Shown here: one piece after another, positions 13,907 to 18,142 of the stretch
Layout: every line of letters starts with the position of its first letter
Numbering within the stretch: the stretch's first letter is position 1
Assembly: GCA_020626545.1 (NCBI GenBank)
Contig: JAHKZS010000233.1
Coordinates: 1-18,142 of the forward strand
Direction of reading: 5' to 3'
DNA: 18,142 nt
Source: a bacterium
GTDB taxonomy: Bacteria; Bacillota; Clostridia; Oscillospirales; Acutalibacteraceae
Position numbers and translations under genes: made by a program
Notes under the pieces: generated by a model
What the model was told of the DNA's origin: nothing
The model's database searches: none
What the model saw: the letters and a program-made list of their open reading frames with translations, nothing else

Positions 13907-15352
13907 ATGAATAAAAGAACTATAATTTATATATTGGGCTGGGTGCTTCTGATCGAAGGTCTCGCTATGCAGACGGGAACTTTAGTCGGTTTATGGTACC
14001 ACGAAGCTTCGTATGTATATTTTCTGTTTATAGGACTCGCGCTTATCGCCGTCGGCGGAGCGGTAGTTCTTAAAAAACCTAAACGTTTTATGATGGAGCG
14101 TAAGGACGGCTTCGCGGCTACCGCTATGAGCTGGATTGTGCTTTCGGCGGCGGGAGCGCTTCCGCTTTGGATGAGCGGTTCTATCCCGAGCTTTGTCGAC
14201 GCGTTTTTCGAGTCGGTATCGGGATTCACTACCACGGGTGCTACTATCCTGCAGGATATCGAGGCGCTCGATAAATGTATGCTGTTCTGGAGAAGTGTAA
14301 GTCACTTCCTCGGCGGTATGGGAGTAATCGTGTTCCTGTTAGCGCTTATCCCGAAGCTCGGCGGAAACTCCGGTATTAATCTTATGAAAGCCGAATCCAC
14401 AGGCCCCGAAGTTGATAAAACTATGCCTAAACTGCGTAACTACGCGGTAGCGCTTTATACTATATATATCGGACTTACGGTAATCGAAACCGTGCTGCTT
14501 ATGTGCGGCGGAATGTATTTCTTCGACGCCGTTACTACCGCTATGTCTACGGCGGGTACAGGCGGATTCTCCGCGTATAATAAGTCTATGGGTTATTTCG
14601 AAAGCTATTATTTGCAGGGCGTAGTTTCCGTGTTTATGATGCTGTTCGGAGTTAACTTCTATGTCTATATTTTAATTCTCACAAAGAAAATTAAATCAAT
14701 CCTCAAACTCGAGGAATTTTGGTGGTATATCGGAATTACCGCGTTCTTTACCGCGGTAATCGCCGTAAATATCTATAATATTTACCATACCGCGTTTGAC
14801 TCGTTCCATCAGAGCTTCTTCTACGTAACCTCGATACTTTCGAGTACGGGTATGGCGATTGATAATACTGATAAATGGCCCGAGCTCAGTAAAGCTCTAA
14901 TCTGTATAATTACGTGTATCGGAGCCTGCGCCGGCAGTACAGGCGGCGGATTTAAGGTTTCGCGAGTTCTTATACTTCTCAAAGAAGTGAGAAAAGAGTT
15001 CCGCCTGATTGTTCATCCCAGAACTGTTGAAACCGTAAAGGTTAACGGTAAAAAGGTCAGCCACGAGGTTACAAGGAACGCAAGCGTTTACCTCATAATT
15101 TACATTATGTTTGTAGTTATAAGCACAGCTCTTATAGCGTTTGACGGCTTCGATTTTACAACTAACCTCACGAGTGTGCTCGCTACGTTTAATAACACGG
15201 GTCCGGGATTTTCGATTGTCGGCTCCGCGGGTAACTACAGCTCGTTCAGCGTATTCTCAAAGATTGTATTTATCTTTAATATGCTCGCGGGAAGACTTGA
15301 GCTCTATCCGATGCTGCTCATATTTATGCCGAGGGCTTGGAAAAAGAATTAA
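13907..15352 (+). CDS. trkH: Trk potassium uptake channel subunit TrkH
   Basis: The membrane pore of the Trk system, importing K+ with TrkA control. At 481 residues it has the usual length and the fourfold M1-P-M2 architecture. All four selectivity-filter loops are visible with their glycines: GFTTTGAT (Gly111), STAGTGGFS (about 215-222), LSSTGM (Gly315) and NNTGPGF (Gly432). CAGSTGGGFKVSR (341-353) is the conserved gate segment before the fourth repeat. The protein ends LELYPMLLIFMPRAWKK, as in family members. The ATG at 13907 is preceded by the weak site TAGGGTG. It is translated just after the small membrane gene and is the last of the trk genes. The next ORF lies beyond a terminator-like hairpin. 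Confidence 0.96.
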   Translation: MNKRTIIYILGWVLLIEGLAMQTGTLVGLWYHEASYVYFLFIGLALIAVGGAVVLKKPKRFMMERKDGFAATAMSWIVLSAAGALPLWMSGSIPSFVDAFFESVSGFTTTGATILQDIEALDKCMLFWRSVSHFLGGMGVIVFLLALIPKLGGNSGINLMKAESTGPEVDKTMPKLRNYAVALYTIYIGLTVIETVLLMCGGMYFFDAVTTAMSTAGTGGFSAYNKSMGYFESYYLQGVVSVFMMLFGVNFYVYILILTKKIKSILKLEEFWWYIGITAFFTAVIAVNIYNIYHTAFDSFHQSFFYVTSILSSTGMAIDNTDKWPELSKALICIITCIGACAGSTGGGFKVSRVLILLKEVRKEFRLIVHPRTVETVKVNGKKVSHEVTRNASVYLIIYIMFVVISTALIAFDGFDFTTNLTSVLATFNNTGPGFSIVGSAGNYSSFSVFSKIVFIFNMLAGRLELYPMLLIFMPRAWKKN

Positions 15353-15369
15353 ATTTTTACTAATAAAAT

Positions 15370-15405
15370 ACATCTCACGGGTAACACTATCGGTGAGGTG
15401 TTTTT
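15370..15405 (+). terminator. Terminator-like hairpin containing the next gene's ribosome site
   Basis: ACATCTCAC (15370-15378) pairs over nine positions with GTGAGGTGT (15393-15401, one G-U) around a 14-nt loop, followed by TTTT and then directly ATG at 15406. The 3' arm carries GAGGTG, the only ribosome site for the next gene. It therefore looks both like an attenuating trk terminator and like a structure that hides the downstream start. Confidence 0.7.
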
Positions 15406-15771
15406 ATGTCAGAATTTGTTTTAGACTACAACGAGCGCGGTGAAGTCCGTGAATACGGCTTCGGCACAAAGCTGATGTTCCTGTATTTTCTCAACGTGTG
15501 CGACTGGTTTTGCACCCAGGTTTTGATTGATACGGGAAGATTTCACGAAGCGAATCCTATAATGGGTTGGATAATGGAGTATCCGATTTTAGGATTTTTC
15601 GTAAAATGCGTGCTTCCGCTCGCGTTGAGTATCTTTATATGGTTGTTTTACAAGATTTTTAAGCTTGAACAAAACCGCTTTACAAATTTCGTAATCTACA
15701 GCGGAGTGGTTGTCTATACCGCGGTAATCGTTGTGCATATTATTAATTTTATTGTGCTTTATACAGGCTGA
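15406..15771 (+). CDS. Small DUF5658-like membrane protein
   Basis: A 121-residue integral membrane protein with three likely segments at about 23-41, 60-84 and 94-118. The first segment and loop carry FLNVCDWFCTQVLIDTG and then EANPIMGWI (48-56). An Asn-x-x-Asp in the first helix followed by a Glu-x-Asn-Pro loop is the hallmark of DUF5658-like proteins, whose function is not known to me. The ATG at 15406 is preceded by GAGGTG, which is part of the hairpin at 15370-15401, so translation may be limited by that structure or depend on read-through from trkH. It is followed 39 bp later by the ABC-F gene on the same strand. No functional link to either neighbour is evident. Confidence 0.75.
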   Translation: MSEFVLDYNERGEVREYGFGTKLMFLYFLNVCDWFCTQVLIDTGRFHEANPIMGWIMEYPILGFFVKCVLPLALSIFIWLFYKIFKLEQNRFTNFVIYSGVVVYTAVIVVHIINFIVLYTG

Positions 15772-15810
15772 TTCTTTAGAAAGGAACGTCGTTAGGCGAG
15801 GGTGTACAAA

Positions 15811-17700
15811 ATGTTAAGTGTCCATAATCTCGAAAAAAGCTTTATAGAACGCACCTTGTTTAAGGACGTTACTTTCGAAATAGAAAAGGGCGATAAGGTA
15901 GGGCTTATCGGCGCTAACGGCACGGGTAAAACTACGCTGTTTAAGATAATTAACGGCGAAATGTCCTCGGACAGCGGTAATGTATTCACCTCGTCGGACG
16001 TAACTCTCGGCTATATGGAACAGCACGCCTGTAACCATCCCGAGCGAAGTATCTACGACGAGCTTATCTCGGTTTTTGATAACCTTATCGAAACCGAAAA
16101 GCAGATTGAGTTAATAAACGCCGAGGTCGAGAAAAATCCTACCCCTGAAAATATCGAGAAACAGACCGCTCTAATCGACGAGTTCGAGCGAAACGGCGGT
16201 CTTACATATAAGGCGAGGACTCGTTCCGCGCTGATTGGATTCGGATTCGAGGAAAAGAATTTTGATATGCCGACGGGTAAGCTTTCGGGAGGACAGCGTT
16301 CTAAGCTCAGCCTCTTAAAGCTTCTTCTATCGCGCTCTAATTTCCTGTTGCTCGACGAGCCTACTAACCACCTCGACTTGTCATCGGTAAACTGGCTCGA
16401 GAGCTTTATTAAGGATTTTAAAGGCTCTATGCTCATAATCAGCCACGACCGTTATTTTCTCGACAACGTGACCAATAAAACAATTGAACTCGAGCATCAA
16501 AAAACTATGATGTATAAGGGCAACTATACCGAGTTTAAGAAGAAAAAGCAGGCGTATGTCGAAAGCCTTACCCATAAATACGAGAACGATATGAAAGAGA
16601 TTAAGCGTATCGAGGGTATCGTCGAACAGCAGAAACGCTGGGGCAGAGAGCGCAATTTTATAACCGCCGCGAGTAAACAGAAGCAGGCGGATAAGATTAA
16701 AGAACAGCTCGTAGCTCCCGAAAGAGAGCTTGAGAAAATACATATGCGTTTCGAAACCAAACGCGTCAGCGGCGAGGATGTTTTAATCGCCGAAAATCTC
16801 TCGAAAAGCTTCGGCGATAACCACCTTTTCTCTAATGTTGATTTCCATATCCGCCGCGGAGAAAGAGTGTTTATAATCGGCGAAAACGGTTGCGGAAAAA
16901 CTACGCTGTTTAATATGCTGCTCGGAAAAACCGCGTTCGACAGCGGTATGGTGGATTACGGCGCGCAGGTCGATTTAGGATATTTCGACCAGATGCAGAG
17001 CAACCTCGATTTAAACAAAACCGCTCTCGACGAGATTTGGGACGCGTTTCCGAATATGACTGAAACTAAGCTCAGAACAGCTCTCGGAAGCTTTCTGTTT
17101 AAGGGCGACGAGGTGTTTAAACCGCTAAATAAAATGAGCGGCGGCGAACGCGCGAGAGTGAGCCTGTTAAAGCTTATGCTCGAGGGCTCTAACCTCTTGT
17201 TGCTCGACGAGCCCACGAACCATCTCGATAGCTCGTCACGAGAACAGCTCGAAACTACGCTCCAAAATTACGACGGAACTATGCTGATAATCAGCCACGA
17301 CCGTTACTTTATAAATAAGCTCGCAACAAGGATTTTAGCGCTCGATAGAAACGGTATGACCGAGTATCTCGGCAACTACGATTACTACCTCGAGCGAACC
17401 TCTGAGAGCAAAAAGGCTGAGGCTGTATCGGAAGAAAAAGAAGCTAAAAAGCCGAACGATTATACCCTTGAAAAACAGCGCCGCGCCCGCGAGAGAAAGC
17501 TTAAAAACGATATTAAAAAAGCCGAACAGCTTATCGAAACTCTCGACTTAGAGATTGCCGGGCTGAACGACGAACTCCAAAAGGATGAGGTCGTAAGCGA
17601 TTTTGAAAAGCTCACCGAGCTTACCGAAAAGCTCGAAGAAAAACAGTCCGAGCTCGAAAAAGCCTACGAAATTTGGGGAGAGCTGACGGCTGAAGCTTAA
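15811..17700 (+). CDS. ABC-F family ATPase (Uup/YdiF type)
   Basis: A cytoplasmic twin-cassette ATPase without membrane domains, a class that acts on ribosomes as translation factors or in antibiotic protection. Domain 1 has Walker A GANGTGKTT (residues 34-42), signature LSGGQ (158-162) and Walker B LLLDEPTNHLD (about 179-189). Domain 2 has GENGCGKTT (357-365), MSGGER (442-447) and LLLLDEPTNHLD (462-473). The charged linker, about 230-315, contains RRWGRERNF-like and AASKQKQADKI sequence typical of the P-site tRNA interaction motif region. A C-terminal coiled coil (about 550-620) matches Uup/YdiF housekeeping members, which argues against a specific resistance type. The start is ATG 15811 with AGGGTG six bases upstream. 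A GTG at 15802 overlaps that site. It probably shares a transcript with the gene before it. Confidence 0.93.
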   Translation: MLSVHNLEKSFIERTLFKDVTFEIEKGDKVGLIGANGTGKTTLFKIINGEMSSDSGNVFTSSDVTLGYMEQHACNHPERSIYDELISVFDNLIETEKQIELINAEVEKNPTPENIEKQTALIDEFERNGGLTYKARTRSALIGFGFEEKNFDMPTGKLSGGQRSKLSLLKLLLSRSNFLLLDEPTNHLDLSSVNWLESFIKDFKGSMLIISHDRYFLDNVTNKTIELEHQKTMMYKGNYTEFKKKKQAYVESLTHKYENDMKEIKRIEGIVEQQKRWGRERNFITAASKQKQADKIKEQLVAPERELEKIHMRFETKRVSGEDVLIAENLSKSFGDNHLFSNVDFHIRRGERVFIIGENGCGKTTLFNMLLGKTAFDSGMVDYGAQVDLGYFDQMQSNLDLNKTALDEIWDAFPNMTETKLRTALGSFLFKGDEVFKPLNKMSGGERARVSLLKLMLEGSNLLLLDEPTNHLDSSSREQLETTLQNYDGTMLIISHDRYFINKLATRILALDRNGMTEYLGNYDYYLERTSESKKAEAVSEEKEAKKPNDYTLEKQRRARERKLKNDIKKAEQLIETLDLEIAGLNDELQKDEVVSDFEKLTELTEKLEEKQSELEKAYEIWGELTAEA

Positions 17701-17703
17701 CTC

Positions 17704-17732
17704 TGGACTTTTTCGCGGTTTTGTAGTAAAAT
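17704..17732 (+). promoter_or_regulatory. Promoter for the candidate RNA and tRNA-Arg
   Basis: TGGACT (17704-17709), 17 bp, TAAAAT (17727-17732), starting four bases after the ABC-F stop. The expected start near 17740 fits an RNA that includes the repeated element, and continues into the tRNA as no terminator lies between. Confidence 0.65.
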
Positions 17733-17739
17733 TCTTAGT

Positions 17740-17869
17740 ACGAGGATGATTAGATTTAAACTAATACGCAGAACCTATCCTCCATATCCAAAGTTTGATA
17801 GAGGCACTAACGTACGGGGGATATGACATCTCCGATAGGAACGGACACGCTTGACGTGGACAATTAAAA
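17740..17869 (+). ncRNA. Candidate structured RNA, copy B of the repeated ~85-nt element, upstream of tRNA-Arg
   Basis: The 5' domain folds as GAGGAT (17742-17747) with ATCCTC (17777-17782) enclosing ATTAG/CTAAT (17749-17753 and 17761-17765). Bases 17781-17869 align without gaps to copy A at 9403-9491, with 57 of 89 identities including ATAGGAAC and GCTTGACGTG. Here the last block also forms a hairpin, CACG/CGTG around CTTGA, and the centre forms GGGGAT/ATCTCC. The conserved part ends 7-8 bases before the tRNA. It could be a regulatory or processing leader of the tRNA transcript, an independent small RNA, or a DNA repeat. Confidence 0.45.
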
Positions 17870-17875
17870 ATACTT

Positions 17876-17952
17876 CTGCCCGTAGCACAGTTGGATAATG
17901 CAACAGACTCCGACTCTGTAGATCGCTGGTTCGAATCCAGTCGGGCAGACCA
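17876..17952 (+). tRNA. tRNA-Arg, anticodon CCG
   Basis: A complete cloverleaf of 77 nt. The acceptor CTGCCCG (17876-17882) pairs with CGGGCAG (17942-17948), then discriminator A and an encoded CCA. The D-arm has GCAC/ATGC with GG in the loop. The anticodon stem ACAGA/TCTGT has no mismatch around CTCCGAC, giving anticodon CCG (17910-17912), which reads CGG. The T-arm GCTGG/CCAGT encloses TTCGAAT. It decodes a generally rare arginine codon. It sits directly behind the candidate RNA and in front of two terminators. Confidence 0.96.
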
Positions 17953-17988
17953 AAACAAAACGTCCGAAAGGGCGTTTTTGTTTTGGTC
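17948..17988 (+). terminator. Terminator of tRNA-Arg
   Basis: A near-perfect hairpin of about 17 bp with a GAAA loop (17966-17969) and one bulge. The core CGTCC/GGGCG extends through A/T-rich flanks, and its outer arm includes the GACCA at the tRNA 3' end. The TTTTTGTTTT run on the 3' side gives the release tract. Confidence 0.85.
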
Positions 17989-18018
17989 AACAAAATGGAT
18001 TCGAAGCCGACCGTTAAG

Positions 18019-18042
18019 AAAACGCTCCGGGGGAGCGTTTTT
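18019..18042 (+). terminator. Second terminator-like hairpin after tRNA-Arg
   Basis: AAAACGCTCC (18019-18028) pairs with GGAGCGTTTT (18032-18041) around GGG, followed by T and A. A second GGAGCGTTT copy at 18048-18056 and a hairpin CGTTT-GGGA/TCCC-AAACG at about 18052-18077 allow alternative pairings. Confidence 0.75.
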
Positions 18043-18120
18043 AGGGAGGAGCGTTTACGGGAGTTTTCCCAAAAACGTGAACCCAACAAGCGAGATGAAG
18101 TTATTTGTTATAGGGAAGGA

Positions 18121-18134
18121 AGTCGGGCAGACCA
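18121..18134 (+). repeat. 14-bp duplicate of the tRNA-Arg 3' end
   Basis: AGTCGGGCAGACCA is identical to tRNA positions 17939-17952, including discriminator and CCA. The match stops at 14 bp on both sides. The rest of the tRNA is not repeated, so it is not a second tRNA gene. Such a duplicate is what one att end of a tRNA-integrated element looks like, but the window ends eight bases later. Confidence 0.6.
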
Positions 18135-18142
18135 TGCAAAAA

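Noticed and set aside
17996..18012. Inverted tRNA T-arm-like stretch GGATTCGAAGCC
   Set aside because: Only about ten bases resemble the reverse complement of the T-loop, and no acceptor or anticodon arm can be built around it.
17761..18089. Two minus-strand open frames with LDSNQRSTESESVALSNCATG and GLPDWIRTSDLQSRSLLHYP
   Set aside because: These are antisense translations of the tRNA-Arg gene. Such peptides are well-known false proteins in databases.

Overview
The window looks like chromosome of a Gram-positive Clostridia species, most likely in the Ruminococcus/Oscillospiraceae range. This rests on strong GGAGG-type ribosome sites, sigma-A promoters of the TTGACA-N17-TATAAT kind, a short ProB without a PUA domain, an ECF sigma factor paired with a DUF4367-like membrane partner, Lys-rich Ig-like surface proteins, and a TrkA/TrkH pair. 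No rRNA or other definitive taxonomic marker is present, so the lineage is an inference.

Left third (1-4980). The 3' end of tuf (EF-Tu) ends at a UUCG-loop terminator. A MITE-like inverted-repeat element of about 200 bp follows, and then, on the minus strand, a family 2 glycosyltransferase with its own promoter and terminator. Also on the minus strand lies a proline biosynthesis cluster, proB-proA-proC. proB and proA are 21 bp apart behind a strong promoter. About 260 bp of highly structured, repeat-like DNA separates proA from proC.

Middle (4980-9342). A divergent plus-strand unit encodes an ECF sigma factor, an overlapping one-TM DUF4367-like presumed anti-sigma factor, an overlapping secreted Pro/Thr-rich protein with two Ig-like domains, and a 621-residue secreted repeat protein. 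It reads as an envelope-sensing regulator with its surface outputs.

Accessory-looking AT-rich island (9343-11970). It holds (a) a roughly 85-nt element that recurs in front of the tRNA-Arg near the window's right edge; (b) a stand-alone unit with a perfect consensus promoter, a perfectly placed ribosome site, a 20-codon ORF whose start codon is buried in a 12-bp long-range stem, several degenerate ~60-nt repeats and a strong terminator; (c) an ArnT/PMT-like membrane glycosyltransferase broken by one in-frame TGA; and (d) a divergent XRE regulator with two matching TTGACA-N9-TGTCAA operator candidates.

Right third (11978-18142). A plus-strand potassium uptake operon contains trkA, an unrecognised four-TM protein and trkH. 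It is followed by a small DUF5658-like membrane protein whose ribosome site lies inside a terminator-like hairpin, and by an ABC-F ATPase. Next come the second copy of the ~85-nt element, tRNA-Arg(CCG), two terminators and a 14-bp duplicate of the tRNA 3' end.

The observations most worth following are the 9663-10096 small-ORF RNA, the repeated ~85-nt element pair, and the operator pair next to the broken glycosyltransferase.
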